From positions 27,535,741-27,599,740 of the forward strand of contig CM041465.1 in the NCBI GenBank assembly GCA_023213395.1: 64,000 nt of DNA, read 5' to 3'. The notes under the pieces were generated by a model. It did not search any database, was not told the origin of the DNA, and saw only the letters and a program-made list of their open reading frames with translations. This stretch comes from Cycas panzhihuaensis (taxonomy: Eukaryota; Cycadophyta). Positions 12,374 through 24,465 of the stretch are shown here, piece after piece. Position 1 is the stretch's first letter. Every line of letters begins with the position of its first letter. The translations under genes were made by a program, and so were the position numbers.

Positions 12374-12959
12374 TGGAGGCACACCTCTATGGGTCACTAA
12401 GGATAAGGACATTAAGCCTATACTATCACTATGCCAGGGGCTTAAAAGGTCCTCATACGTAGCGGAGAGATCATCCACAAAGGGTGTTTGTGCATCAAAA
12501 CACAGGTTTAAAGACCCATAAATAGCACATAAGACTTTCCATTTTGGCAATTATCTTCTTAGGTTTGAGTTAGGTAGGGACGTCCTTAGTTTGCCAAGTA
12601 GCCTAAGGGAGGACTCTTCTATCCTGGTGGGTGAAGGAAGGGGAGGAAGGATCAAGGCCCTCTTCTCAGAAGAGGGGGAGGAGAAGAGGTAGGGCCTAAT
12701 AGAGTGGAGACCTATAGAATAAGAGAGAGAAATGATTGATTGAAAGATATGAAAGGGATTTGGTATGTGAAAACCAAACCCAAAAAGTTAAGATCAATGG
12801 GGTGTGTTACTAATGATCATCTAAAGGGAATGCCTCTAGGGTTTAGGTTAAACAAAGCGATTTGACTAGGTATATTAAGGGTTTAGGTAGTGTTTTAGGA
12901 TTATTTAAAGATAACGTGAAGATATAAGGTGTTAATGCTAAATAAATAAAACTCAAAGG

Positions 12960-12961
<2 letters not shown>

Positions 12962-12998
<37 letters not shown>
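12962..12998. repeat. (CT)n microsatellite in the GyG 3' LTR
   Basis: A nearly uninterrupted CT run of about 37 bp. The equivalent place in the 5' LTR (about 35694-35732) has shorter interrupted CT runs, so the array changed length after insertion. Confidence 0.95.
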
Positions 12999-13002
<4 letters not shown>

Positions 13003-14580
13003 TCTTTGTCAATGGAAAACTAAATTAGGGAGAAAGGAGCTACAAAGGTAAGAAAGAGTATGAATAACCTATGTAACCTTCCCTAATGATGCATGGAAGA
13101 AAGATAACTATCAAGAGCCCAAGTTCTCTTTCCTAATCCTACCCTTATACATGTGCATGGGAAGTGAATGCAAAAAGGGTGTAATAAGGAAAAGAAAGAC
13201 CTTTTTATCAACTTTCCTTTAAGGGGAGGAATGAGAGATGCACTAGTTCAAGATACCTATTTTTTATGTTTATGAAAGAGGAAAGGGGAGATAAGGTCTA
13301 TGCATACTAATGCAAGAGACAGGAGTGTAAATATGAAGGTGCTCCTTTCTTGTTGTTCCTTTGGTGAATGCAGGTGAATAAATAAATGACTGAAAGCTAC
13401 ATGTAAATGCAACCGATTTCCTTTTAAGAAGAAGGAAGGAGAAGCAAAGAATAAGGAAGAAGAGGAAGGTTGGAAGAGGTACACCTGGAAACAAGCCAGT
13501 CCATGGAGTGCCTCTCTTTTCCCTTCTTTGTCTTCCTTTCACCAATTACTTTATGCTCCAAGCCGTGGTTGGCATTGTGGATGAAACTATAGGTGGGCCT
13601 TCCTTACCTTCCTTGAAATGTATTATGAAAGAGTAAAGCACTTTAAAGGAAATCTTCAAAGAAAAATAAATATAAATAAGACAAACATGCTTTTCAAGAT
13701 GGTCTTGCTTACTCAAAATAGGTAGAGTTTCCATGAGACCAAACCCTTTTCAACTAACAACTAATAGCATGCATATGCATGTGCATGTAGATGTGTGTAT
13801 GTGTATGTATGCTCATTAAAATGAACTCTAAACTTAATTAATATTTTGAAAGAAGAGAAATATTACACTTCACAATCTTCCTATTACATGCTCAAATGTT
13901 TCCAAGAAATATTTGGGGGAAAAGAGGGTGTTTTGAAGGTAAGAGAAAGGAGACCCTTGGAATGGATAACCCCCTCAAATAAGCTACCACTTGTGTGCTC
14001 AAGTATTCCATAAAAGAGGTTAAGAGAGGATTTAAAACTTCAAGCAAATAAAGACACGATAACTTATAAGAAATATAAGAAGTTGTAAAAGTTATAAAAA
14101 ACATAAATGTTGCAAAAGTCGCAATGTTGTAACTTTTGTAAGATATGCAACAGAAATGGAAATCTTATGAAATGACAAAGAATACAAAGAAATTTATTAC
14201 TAAATAGTGTGTATGAAGGTTAATTGCAAGAGGCTGCAAATGCTACAACCAGTAGAGGCCCTCACCCAAGGGGGTTTCTTGGTGTGTAGGATGGATACGG
14301 AGTTGGAAAGCCAAGAGAGGTAGGGGGCTACCTTGTGGATATGGCTGTGAGGGTCAGAACCCTAGCCATGGACTCCTCTTCTCAATCTTAAGAAAGTCCC
14401 ATAATCCACCTACTTCTTCCCAAAGAGAAACTCAAAGGACATAGAGGTGCAATCAAGGAGAAAGGAAGGGTTTGCCTTCCTTTAGACACCCAAAAGAGGT
14501 AAAACTATATGCAAAACTTACAGCAAATAAAGATATTTACCAAATATATTTGCTAAAGGAAAGGAACCATAAGAAGTAAA

Positions 14581-14590
14581 CCTATTTATA
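14581..14590 (-). promoter_or_regulatory. TATA box of the GyG 3' LTR
   Basis: The minus strand reads TATAAATAGG, about 970 bp into the LTR, a good plant TATA box. The matching site in the 5' LTR (37318-37327) reads TACAAATAGG. Confidence 0.6.
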
Positions 14591-15563
14591 GCCATAAAAC
14601 TGAAATAAAATAGATGTTACCTCATATACCAATGAAAAGAGATGAGGATCTCGCTTGCTAGGTGAAGAAGGACTCCTCTTGGAGGCAAGAATGAGACTCA
14701 AAACCTTGCAAAACTTGTTGTTGCTATTGGAGTGAGTACCATGGAAGAAAGATCTATTAGAGAAGGTCTAGTTTAGACCTACATTCTAGGATTTTACCCT
14801 TGGATAAGAGAATAATAAGAAGAGAGATCAGAAGTATAGGTAGAAGGCATTTTTTTCTTTTGTATGAGAGCCAAGAGAGGTAGAATGAATTTAGAATTAG
14901 GTTTTTATGCCTAAATTAGGTTTTTTGAGTGATTAGGATTTGCTCTGGGTGGGAAACAATGTCCTACCATATGTTAGTATTACAACAAATGTGAAACTAA
15001 CCACTGCTAGGCCACAGAAGTCAAGAGACAATCGCCTTGCGATAAACTCTATGGTACCACAAAGTTTGCTACGGTACCATGAATATTGTTGCAGTGTGAA
15101 TAAAATATAAGGAAAAATAAAAGGAATCCTAGGGGACCCTTAAAAGAGGGGTCTTAGGGCACAACAAAGACATATGCTAGATTGGTAAAGCCTTTAGAGG
15201 ACCTCTAGGAATCAATGGAACCTTTCCAAATGTGTGAAAGAGGGTAATAAAGGCCCCAACAAGGGATGAATAACATATATAAAGGTGATCAAGCCTAAAA
15301 TGAGGTCTTAGGGATCATGTATAATGCTAATAGTAAATAAAACGTGGGCTATGAGGGCCCGTGAGTACTTGAGAGTGCTAAGGAGGTGTCATAAATGGGC
15401 AGGCAAACCAGGCATCTCAACCATGCATGTAACAATGTCATACAAAATGTAACCATCAAACATCTCATCACATCCTGAAATAAATAAGGACCAAGGATAA
15501 AGATGTATACCTGTTCCTACTTAAGAGGCACTATCCATGTCCATTCCTAATAGCTAAGAAACA

Positions 15564-15577
15564 CTGCCCCCTTGGCA
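15564..15577 (-). other. GyG polypurine tract
   Basis: The minus strand reads CCAAGGGGGCAG directly before the TGTTTC start of the 3' LTR, as expected for the plus-strand primer of reverse transcription. Confidence 0.7.
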
Positions 15578-16039
15578 GTAGAGCCTCATCACTCAAGAGC
15601 ATCTAGCAATAGTGAATGATGTCAACATAAAGAGATTAGTATCATCCACTAATGCAAAAAGTGTCATTGCCTAAGGGGAGTCACAGGTATTATGACAGAT
15701 CACATGGATAAGGAAGGAGAAGGGTGGCATAGGGGCTACCTATGCATCATCCAAGAGTATGGTATGAAAGAATGAGGGGACAAGGGGATTGCCCCCATTG
15801 TCCTTGTGCAAGATAGATGCTATGTAAGGTCATATGCATAATCAAGCAAATATAAGAAAAATATCTATACATAAGGAGATTTAAAGTACAAGAATCTCGT
15901 GCCATAGATGGTATAAAAGATAGAGTGAAGGAATAAACTTGGTGGTCACCATGGTTTAACCTCATTAGTGGCCTACCTTCAGAGGTGCAAAGGGATCGCA
16001 ATGAGAAGAGGGGTGATCCTGGAGCCTAGGTGGCTAGAC

Positions 16040-16576
16040 AACCCATTAGGCTACATAGGAAGGATCATCTAAGAGGGGGAGATAATGCTTGAGGATGTGA
16101 TGAACAAGGCTATCTACATCAGTGTTTAGATATCAGTGAATATGTTGAACATCCACAAAAGAGAAGAGAGACAAAAGGGACCTAGCGGTCAAAGCAAAGA
16201 CTCTCAATCATGGGCAGTGCACCTGTTAAACTTAGGTTAGTTGTGACACAATGATCTGAGTGTCGCAATAGAGGATAATAGGGCCATGGTGAAAGTGAAG
16301 TATGTCGATAAGGGCTTCAATAATAGCTATGTATTTAGCCTCATTATTCGTAGCCTCAGGTAGAAAGGTTTTGGAATGCATATAGTCATATCTGGAGGGA
16401 TCACAGAGGATCCATGTAGTCGTAAAAGGTCCAAGATTACCACGGCTTCCTTCATTAGTAAAGATGAGAAATACCATGGTAAAAAGAAGAGAGTTTGAGT
16501 TAAGTGACAGAAGAGATGGTGATGGTAAAGTCAAGATGCAAAAGAAAGGGGTAGCAATGGGGCTAAAATAGCTCAA
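16040..16576 (-). pseudogene. Second (archaeal-type) RNase H of GyG
   Basis: Starting near 16450 the frame shows the RNase H order FTNEGSRGNLGP, then ATNNEAKYIAIIEAL, then ILYCDTQIIVSQLT. A downstream segment in line with the family tail (RSLLSLF, QHIH, LNTDVDSL) follows after a stop or two. The first Asp of DGGSRGNPGP-type motifs appears as NEGS here; the Glu of NNEA and the Asp of YCD remain. The domain lies beyond the integrase, next to the 3' LTR, rather than after the first RNase H. It would remove RNA from RNA-DNA hybrids. Broken by stops. Confidence 0.78.
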
Positions 16577-16599
16577 AAATCTACAAATATGGATTATGA

Positions 16600-17738
16600 G
16601 AGGATAGGAGAGCCCTGGAGGTAGGCTACCAAGCTTGACGAAGGCTTACCTAGTGAAAGATTAGGAAAAGATTAGCAACTACGCTTTTTTAAGTCCCTTA
16701 AGTGTCACAAAAGGGCCTATGGAGGCCTGGAAAGGGGGAAGAGCTTCCCCTGGGAGCCTCAAAGGCTCAAATGGACGGTAAAAATGGATACAGGGCACCA
16801 AAATGAGCTAAAAAAGCATAAACATAGGTACGTTTTAGAGTTGCATAAAAAATAAGATAGGAGGGGCCTTTAGGAAGCTAAAGGAGTCATCACAAATACA
16901 CCAAAAGAGAGTAAAATGGTGGTTGTATGAGCAAAATAGAGGTTAGACCCTAAAGACAAAGTGAACAAGGATGAGAAAATGATCTTGAGGGTTGTTGCGG
17001 CAAGGAGAACATAAGTGGTGTCCCTGGGGGACCCCGCATATAAAAGGGAGAGAAGGGTGAAAAAGGGATTTATTTTGATAAGCCCCATGAGAGATATGGA
17101 GCCCTTCCCTTTATACAGTGAGACTACGCTAGTGTTCAAGAGCACCTAGTGGGAGATCCAACCATTGGATCAGGGAGATGGGATAGCCATCAGGATTGTA
17201 GAGACAAGATGACAGTGATCAAGCCTGATCTAGTGAGTGGATCATCCCCTAGCTATTTCATTTCATCAATTACATTTAATGCCTTTTTTTAGTTTTTAGA
17301 GATTATCTTGGCCCCATAAGGGAAATTGGGACTCCCTGAAGCTTGAATGATGCCCAAGGAGGGGGAGGATCAGGGCATTATGCAACCTTGGTCCCAATGG
17401 GCCAAGTTAGGTCCACTTAGACTTTTTTTTTTTTTTGAATTTTTAGGCCACCCTCCCCTTTTTAGGGGGGGTATCCGCAGCCCTATGGCAAATGTTACAG
17501 TGTTATGAAGTTTATGGTAGGGCCACCAGGATTTTCTCAGTATAGCCTGTATCAATATCTGTGGTATCGTAGAGTTTAATGTAGGGTAGAGGCTGGATAG
17601 GAGAAAAAGAGAAAAGAGGCCCTAATGGGTGGGTTTGCTCCATCTGATAGATCTCCAACCATCCAAAGGAGGGCATGACATATGATAGAGGAGGTTAATA
17701 GATTTCTCACTAGTTTTTAGTGTCTACAAGTTGTTCTC
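16600..17738. other. GyG spacer between the second RNase H and the PMD frame
   Basis: No family is recognised. Open stretches such as 16870-17145 on the minus strand have no identifiable motif. The spacer holds a TATA-like site at 17107-17117 (minus strand) and a T-run near 17425. It may contain the divergent or convergent control region between the antisense PMD frame and the second RNase H. Confidence 0.4.
17107..17117 (-). promoter_or_regulatory. Candidate internal TATA box upstream of the second RNase H
   Basis: The minus strand reads TGTATAAAGGG about 0.6 kb upstream of the RNase H frame and outside either LTR. This is sequence resemblance only; no start site can be seen. Confidence 0.3.
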
Positions 17739-19041
17739 ATGGTTGATAACCATGAGAATATCAATATGGAGATGATGATCTTTATCAAGATGATGACACG
17801 ATAGAAGCAGATGACTTTTCAACACTATGGGTTCTTAAAGGTTATCATAACCCCATGATATTCCTTTAACCAGTGCCTTCTAGTTGACATTGTCTCTTAC
17901 TGGGATAAACAGAGGTATGTATTCCACCTCCCACAGGTGGGGGATATTACTATCATGCCTAGGGATATCAGGAGGATCCTGGGCATACTAACAAGAGGGA
18001 CACCAACATCATTAGGTACACTACCCAACATAGATGCTACCCATAAGAAGGTAACTAAATTCTTTATAGGATGGAGCTGATGGGATTGGTGAGGGTTCTC
18101 AGTCTAGGCTATGGTTTTATCCATAGTTCCTCGTGTGAGGAAGCTTATTACTTTAGCTATTCTATTTTGGATATCCCAGAAATAGAACTACACAGACATC
18201 ACAAGAGGTTGGATGACTACCATTAGCAGTTATAAGGATATAGAGAGGTTCGATTGGGCTACCTTGATAGTAGCCAACCTGATTGCATAACTAGACTAGA
18301 TAGAAGTAGTCAAGAGAGGAGGTTTCTTTTACTACATGCTACTATAGTGCTAGTTTTTTGACCATTTTGGAGTGATGACACCACCAGGAGGACCACATCC
18401 CATCTTAGCCAGGGCCCCCATGGTTCATAAGTGGTAGATGGGGTTCAAAGGGACTAAGGACTAGGTCCACATGCAACAATCAATTACAATGACATCACTA
18501 GATCTCTTGACCCTGATTGATTATATAATAGATCCCTATTGAGTGATCTACTAAGAGAGTGATGATGAGGGCATAAAGTTGGGAGATGAGTTTGAGGTAG
18601 TGATGATGATAGTAGAGATGGAGGAGATAGAGTAGGACCATCAGGAGCTATAGAAGATGAGCTAGGTCCATCAGCACTAGCACAGGGAGATAAGCCATCA
18701 CTAGGACCAAGAGGTAGAGGGGGAGTTATAGGTAAAGCTCCAACAATAGTGGTAGCTATGGTGGCAGAGGCAAAGGTAGTAATAACTACCATAGATAGAG
18801 AGTTCCTTGGATAGATGGGATTAGAGGGAGGAGACGCCCCGACAACCTAGGTGGTAAGCGAGGTAGTGCCAGAGGTTGAGGAGATAGAGGCAGTAGTAGG
18901 GGGAGCTACAACAGAGGAGGTGATCATCCAGGTAGAGGAGCTAATCATTTGAGGAGGTGAGATTCTACCTTGACTCAATGTCCTTTTGATCACTTACTGC
19001 TTTCCTATATGATTTTATTTAAATTTTGATGTTTATATATA

Positions 19042-19109
<68 letters not shown>

Positions 19110-19770
19110 CTGGACTGGCATATGGTATGTATGGTTTGGTAAGGGGAGTAAAGATGGCAAGGCTATTGGAGGTGGTAGTATGTGAGCTATTCTCCTAGGT
19201 CTATGTGAAGGGGTACCCTCTGATCCTCGCTACTGAGGAGCCTCGATTGGTAAGGCCACATATAACAGCATTTGTCCCACTGATTCATGCTAGGGACATA
19301 TAGGTGGTGGAGTCCCAAGAGCTCCAGGCCATGGTCAATTAGTTGTAGGGCATCCTGGATGGGCTATAGGCAAAGAGAGACCAACTGGTGGTTGAGAGGA
19401 ACACCCTATAGGACTAGGTACAAGGACTAGAGGCCCAATGAGAAGGATCAGGTAGATACAAAGAGTAGGATCTAGATCACTGTGCTAGAGGAGAGACTCT
19501 ATGGAGCAAAGAGAGAGAGATATCATATCTAGGCTACGTACGACCACCTAGTGGAGCAAATAGCCAGTAAGTCATCATACAACATGTCATATACTACTAT
19601 GACGACCTAGAGGAGACCTCGAGACAAGGAGATTAAGGCAGGGACCACACAACGATGCTATAGGAGCCTAGGAGGTATGTGGTCCCCTGGCAAGGGGATC
19701 CCGTAGATGAGGGGACAATACCCCTTGAGGGCATGGCATCTAGGAGATTATACATTATGGATTTTGGATA
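17739..19770 (+). pseudogene. Antisense plant mobile domain (PMD)-like frame with C-terminal coiled coil
   Basis: From ATG 17739 one frame stays in register for over 1 kb with about 18 in-frame stops, mostly TAG, and no visible frameshift. Codons from 17865 read FNQCLLVDIV, YWDKQRYVFHLP, VGDITIMPRDIRRILGI, the PMD pattern of W....TFHLP followed by (T/M)L.DV..LLGL. A second block follows at about 18180-18370 (GWMTTISSYKDIERFDWATL, FFDHFGVMTPP). An acidic, Glu/Val-rich linker and an (AT)n tract come next. A heptad-like Q/L/E-rich stretch at 19310-19470, in another frame, ends the protein. PMD proteins occur in plants and in transposons; the role is unknown. It runs opposite to GyG gag-pol. Confidence 0.72.
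19034..19105. repeat. (AT)n microsatellite
   Basis: About 72 bp of almost pure AT, between the two coding parts of the PMD frame. A possible splice donor (GAG/GTGAGATT at 18957) precedes it, so it may lie in an intron. Confidence 0.97.
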
Positions 19771-20564
19771 GGAAAGCTTCAGACCTCTAGGGAGTTTTCA
19801 CCATATGTAGACATATGATTATACTCCTCCCTATAAGGATTTTGGCTTCCTAAGGCATATTTCCTAGGTGATATACCATATGATTTTGTTATACCATATG
19901 ACTTTATACATATATAGATGGGGGCTAATTGGTACCCCATTTTTGATACATGATGATGATGCTATGATGGATTTATGATGTTGTTACTTTGTTGTGTAGT
20001 TTATTTGTTTATATGATGCATAGAGAGATGAGCATATGCATATGGATATGGATGCATGAGTGCACAAGGGGTCATGCATTTAGATAGTTTTAGTTGATTG
20101 TTATGTATGTTTTTTGTTAGATTATATATAGATGATATTTGTGCTTCCTTTCATGTAATACCACACTCGTAGTAGGCACACATAATCACCATGTATGTCG
20201 ATGATAGACACATGTGAGACTAGGAGGGGGGCACTATGCATGTCCATTAGAGGGAGCATAATAGATATGCAAAGGAAGTGATGATTGGGGGTATAAATAC
20301 CCAAGAAAGAAAAGGCCCTAGTTGGGAAGAGAGTCTATGCTAGGAAGTGAAGGAGGTTTGCTTACCTAACTAGGAAAGGAAAGGTCTCCTTTGGGAGAGG
20401 GATAAGAGGTGTAATGCAAGTAATGAAGTCAAAGGGATGAATAGCAACTCTAAACCATCATCACACCTATGACTAGGAGAAACGATGATGCACTTAGAGT
20501 GGTAGTTTAGGCTCATTTTAGAGCGAGAGAGGGGTGTACCTATTTTACTCAAGAGTAGAAATGG
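19771..20564. other. GyG spacer between the PMD frame and the integrase end
   Basis: No gene or repeat is recognised. Two short open stretches on the minus strand (20122-20304, 20370-20552) have no known motif. The integrase stop lies at its right end. Confidence 0.5.
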
Positions 20565-21870
20565 TCACACATAGAACTTCTTTAAGAATTTACCATTCAT
20601 AGCTTTCTCAAATTTGAGACCCTCTACAGTCACTATCCTATAGGCACCATTATCGAGGCTTTCAAGAATGATGAAAGGACTAACCCATTTAGGCCCGAAT
20701 TTAGATAAGCAGTCATAGAGGTATTCAAGCTTGAAGGCATAGTCCCTAGGATTTAGAGGGAAAGGATTAAGATATTTGTCATACATTCTTCATGCCCTAG
20801 CCTTAGAGGCAAGGTTTACTTGGTATGCCATCAAGTGTCTCTCGTCGAAGGCTTTGAGGTCGAGGAGGAAATCTTAGTGGCAAGACTCCTCATCAATGAG
20901 ACCTTGAAGAGAAACACATAAATAAGGGATTTCAACTTCCAAAGGAAGGATTGTTTTGGTCCTATACACGAGGGAGAAGGGGGTCATGCTTATTGCTATA
21001 CGAATGGAAGTGTGATATACCCATAAAGCATAAGGAAGTTAGAGATGCCAATCCCTTTGGGATTGAGTGACCATTTTCTTTAAGATGTTTATAAGGGTTT
21101 TGTTAAAAGATTTAATTTAGTCATTGGCCTTAGGGTAATAAGGAGAAGAGATTTTATGGGATATCCTAAACTTCCCACAAAGTTCATCCATCTCCTTATT
21201 ATAAAAAAGAGTAGCATTATCTATGATTAGGATGTCAAGAACCCTAAATCAATAGATAATATATTGGTAAATAAAAGTGGCTATAGTGTTGCCAGTAATA
21301 GATGATAGAGGAACCGCTTTGGCCCATTTAGTGAACTACTCCATTACAGTCAAGATGAACTTGTATTATAATGAGGAAGGAGGGCTTTTGACTTTGATAA
21401 GGTCTAGTTCCCATTGGGGAAAAGGCCATGGAGAAATGATTAGATGCAAGGCCTTGGAAGGTGAATGAATGATGTTGGCATGCTCTTAGCACCTATGATA
21501 ACATAACACATAGATATGGACGTCCTTGAAAAGGAACAACCAGTAATAACCCATGTGGAAGATCCTCTAGGCCATGGATTGGCCCCCACAAATGTCATTA
21601 TGGCATTCATGAAGTATTTGGTTTACCTCGTCAGGGTTGACGTAGAGAAGAAGGACCCCATCAAAAGATCTCTTATATAATACCTCCTTTATGAGGAAAT
21701 ATTGCCTAGCATTAGCTCCAACTTGTGACCTCACCTTGTCACTAGCATCAAGATGATACTGTTGTACAACAAGGTATTATATAATGTCCCTATACCATTC
21801 GTTACTAGCTAATGGATGGGATGATGTGTCTTGGATGGAAAAGATAGGATCATCAGGTAAGAAGTCATTA
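20565..21870 (-). pseudogene. GyG integrase
   Basis: The C-terminal part is open (20786-20565): FGPKWVSPFIILESLDNGAY and a final KKFYV are typical of the integrase end in Tat and Athila-type gypsy elements. Upstream, in shifting frames, the core can be followed by YYPKAND, ILKKMVTQSQRDWH, LPYALWVYHTSIR and LPLEVEIP. The enzyme would insert cDNA into the genome. The middle part (about 21200-21500) is broken by stops. No chromodomain is seen after it, unlike ChrH. Confidence 0.85.
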
Positions 21871-21899
21871 ATGGGAATATTAGAAGAGTTAGGAATAGG

Positions 21900-23110
21900 T
21901 GCATCAACTAGTTATTCAGCAACTACCATTCCCTTCTTTGATTTCCTATTAACAATTTGAAGGTCATACTCTTGAAGTAGGATAGCCCATTTGCTAGTCC
22001 TTCTAGTAAATTCAGATTAATTTAATAGGTATCTTAAGGGATCGAATTGGATGATCACCCAAGTGGTATTGCCAAGCAAGTAATGCCTAAATTTCTTGGT
22101 TGCGTAGACTAAGGCAAGGCACTCCTTTTTTGCGGGAGAGTAGTTAGGCTTAATAGTGACTAGTGTGTGACTAATGAAGTAAATGGCTCACTCAATTCTC
22201 AAATCATCTTCTTGGGAAAGCATAGGCCCCAAGGATTCATCAGTGGCCAAGGTATAGAGAATGAAGGGATGGTCGAAGAGAGGGGGTGCCAAGATCAGAG
22301 CAGAAGCCAAGGCTCTCTTGAGCTCTTGGAAAGCATCCAAGGCCTTAGGAGACCAAACAAATAGGGCTTCCTTCAATAAGTTAGTAAGAGATTTGACATT
22401 TATGGTGAAGTTTACTAGGAAACACTTAAGGAAACCTAACCTACCCAAAAATGACTTGATTGATGCTACGTTTTGGGCAGAGGCATATCAAGGATAGCCT
22501 TGACCTTATCGGGGTCAATCTAGATTCCTTGTTTAAAAATAAGGAAACCTAGGAGTTTGCTGGCAATTATGGCAAATACACATTTGAGCTGGTTTAAGTT
22601 GACATGGTATTTGTGACATCGTATAAAGATAACATATAAATCCTTAGGGTGACGGGCTCTCTTATGAGAGAGAGCCATCATATCATCCGTGAAGACCTTA
22701 AGGGTTTTGTTTATGAGGTTATGAAAGACAAATTACATTGCCCTTTGGTAAGTGGTGCCTATATTTTTAAGTCTAAAGGTGATTTCTTTGTAAGCAAAGG
22801 TGCCCCAAGGAGTAGTGAAGGCTATTTTGTGACAGTTTTTAAGAGATATTTGGATCTATTTGTAACTAGAGAAGCCATCCATTAAGGACATGACTTCAAA
22901 TCTGATAGTGTAATTGATAATCTGATCAATAAAGGGTAAATAAAAGTTATCTTTAAGGCATGTATTATTGATATCTTAAAAATCAATGCATATCCAAATC
23001 ATTCCATTCTTTTTGGTAACAGGAGCGATGTTGGAGACCCATTTAGGGTAATCAATAGAAGTAATCAACCTCGTGTCTAATAGTTTTTTAACTTCTATCT
23101 TAATCGTAAT
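21900..23110 (-). pseudogene. GyG reverse transcriptase and first RNase H
   Basis: RT starts near 23070 (WVSNIAPVTKKNGMIW) and continues to the catalytic box near 22680, which reads VFTDDMMAL where V(Y)(I/V)DDM is usual. The thumb and connection follow, and RNase H shows WSPKALDAFQELKRAL, FILYTLATDESLGPMLSQ (22188-22448) and YFISHTLV...KKECLALVYA. It would copy element RNA into cDNA. Stops and frame changes show decay; the same part of GyD (48370-49540) is closely similar. Confidence 0.87.
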
Positions 23111-23461
23111 AGATAACTTAGGATGAAGGGGGTGTTACTTTTGTCCCACAGGGTGAGCACCTGGGATGGTTGTAAGATTATGGGTAATGATGGAGGGATC
23201 TATCCCCTTTATGTCAATGTAATCCCATGCAAAAACACCATAGAACTCCTAAAAAATGAGGGTGTATTCCTCTATTTATTTAGGAGAACATTATGCTCCT
23301 ACCTTAATAACCTTGCTGAAGGTGAGGATAATGTCCTTGGTTGCCCCCATGCACATGGCATTCCCCTTTTCGAAGTGGAGGGAGGCTTGGTTAATAGGAA
23401 GGGGAAAAGAGGAACTAGGTTAGCTTGGGTCAACTAAGGGTGGCCTAAGAGCTAAGATCTT

Positions 23462-24082
23462 CTAGTAACCAAGCTTATGGTGACCAAGAGGAAGGTTGGG
23501 TATGGATCCCGCTAAATGCTCTAGCAATGCCTCATCATTCTCAAAGTAATCTACCCCATGGATAGTTATACTTGGAGAGGATGAGAAATGAAAAGATGGA
23601 GGAGCAATGGGCCCATAATAGTCAACCCACCACTTGATATAATCAAGGGACTCTTTAGAAGAGTTGGAGGGTGTCCTCCTTTGTTGTGGGATGGGAGGTC
23701 CCCTATCTTTATCACTCAAGGAAGGCAATGAGGTGGATGATAAAGTAGTGTAAGAGGTCATGCAAGAGATGGGAATGACCATGCATGTCTCAGAAGGAGT
23801 ATTGGGCTCCTCAACGGAAGGGGTTTCAGGTTGGGACCTAGAATGGAGTAAGTGATCCATGTGGGTGTTTAGGAGGGATATAGGATGAGGGAGGTCCTTG
23901 TCCTCACTATCAAACTCATTTTCACTCAAAATAGCAAGGTACCCATAACTTGCTACACCAATAAGGGTAAAACGAATAAGGTTAGAAGAGGAAGGGGAAG
24001 GTTCTTCCTCTAGGTAAGATATACTAGGAATATTGATCATGCTGGTGGAAATGTAAGTAGATAGGCCTTTATTACCTTTCAC
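23462..24082 (-). pseudogene. GyG linker between protease and RT
   Basis: A 206-codon open stretch, Ser/Pro-rich at first and ending in YFENDEALLEHLAGSIPNLP then HHKLGY. GyD has the matching piece at 47815-48040 (HFKNDKVIIEYLVG, HYKLGF). This shared, non-catalytic segment before RT ties the two elements to one lineage. No enzyme domain is visible. It is part of the polyprotein. Confidence 0.7.
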
Positions 24083-24177
24083 TAGGTCACAAGCTGTCTA
24101 ATGAGACTGTTGCAATTGTTTAATGGGAGGAGGCTCCCAGGAAATAACTTTCATTCATCTTCATGGATGAATTTGAG

Positions 24178-24465
24178 CTATCCCCAATGGGATGAGCACA
24201 CAACTCCCATCTGGCCGAGCCATGGATATCCCAATAGAAGGTTATAGTCCACGTCTATGTTGAGGACCACAATATTAGTGAGGATGGTTTTACCCTCGAT
24301 GGTAAGGGGGATGGAGACAAAACCTAAGGGCATTTTCTCACTACCATCATAGCCTTGGCAATGCCACAAAGCTAGCTTAAGTTCTACTATGCCTAACTCT
24401 TGCATGATGCATAGGAGTATATCATTGATAGAAGAATTATTTTCTACAATAGTCGTTTTGAGGGT
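24178..24465 (-). pseudogene. GyG aspartic protease
   Basis: The active-site region reads VENNSSIN where retroviral-type proteases have D-x-G-S, so the catalytic Asp is probably lost. Downstream pieces fit the Tat protease: LGFVSIPLTIEGKTILTNIV and YNLLLGYPWLGQMG (compare GRPW). GyD has the same domain at 46660-47030 with ITDEGSSINVIPL. The protease would cut the polyprotein. Inactive in this copy. Confidence 0.8.

Larger units (their letters stand above)
12374..15563 (-). repeat. GyG 3' LTR, about 3.19 kb
   Basis: It aligns with 27453-27731 plus 35382-38367 throughout. On the minus strand it begins TGTTTC (15563) and ends in TCCA (12374). Short open stretches at 13257-13545 recur at the equivalent place in the other LTR (35977-36232), but nothing suggests a gene. 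No other structures except a CT microsatellite and a TATA box. Confidence 0.9.

Noticed and set aside
13257-13545. Overlapping open stretches repeated at 35977-36232
   Set aside because: They are the same place in the two GyG LTRs. Conservation follows from the LTR pair, and there is no known motif, so this is not a gene.
18484-18792. Minus-strand Ser/Pro-rich open stretch of 102 codons
   Set aside because: The plus strand here is the acidic linker of the PMD frame; the minus reading has low complexity and is a shadow.
22167-23437. Several plus-strand open stretches
   Set aside because: They lie opposite the recognised GyG RT and RNase H and have no motifs of their own.
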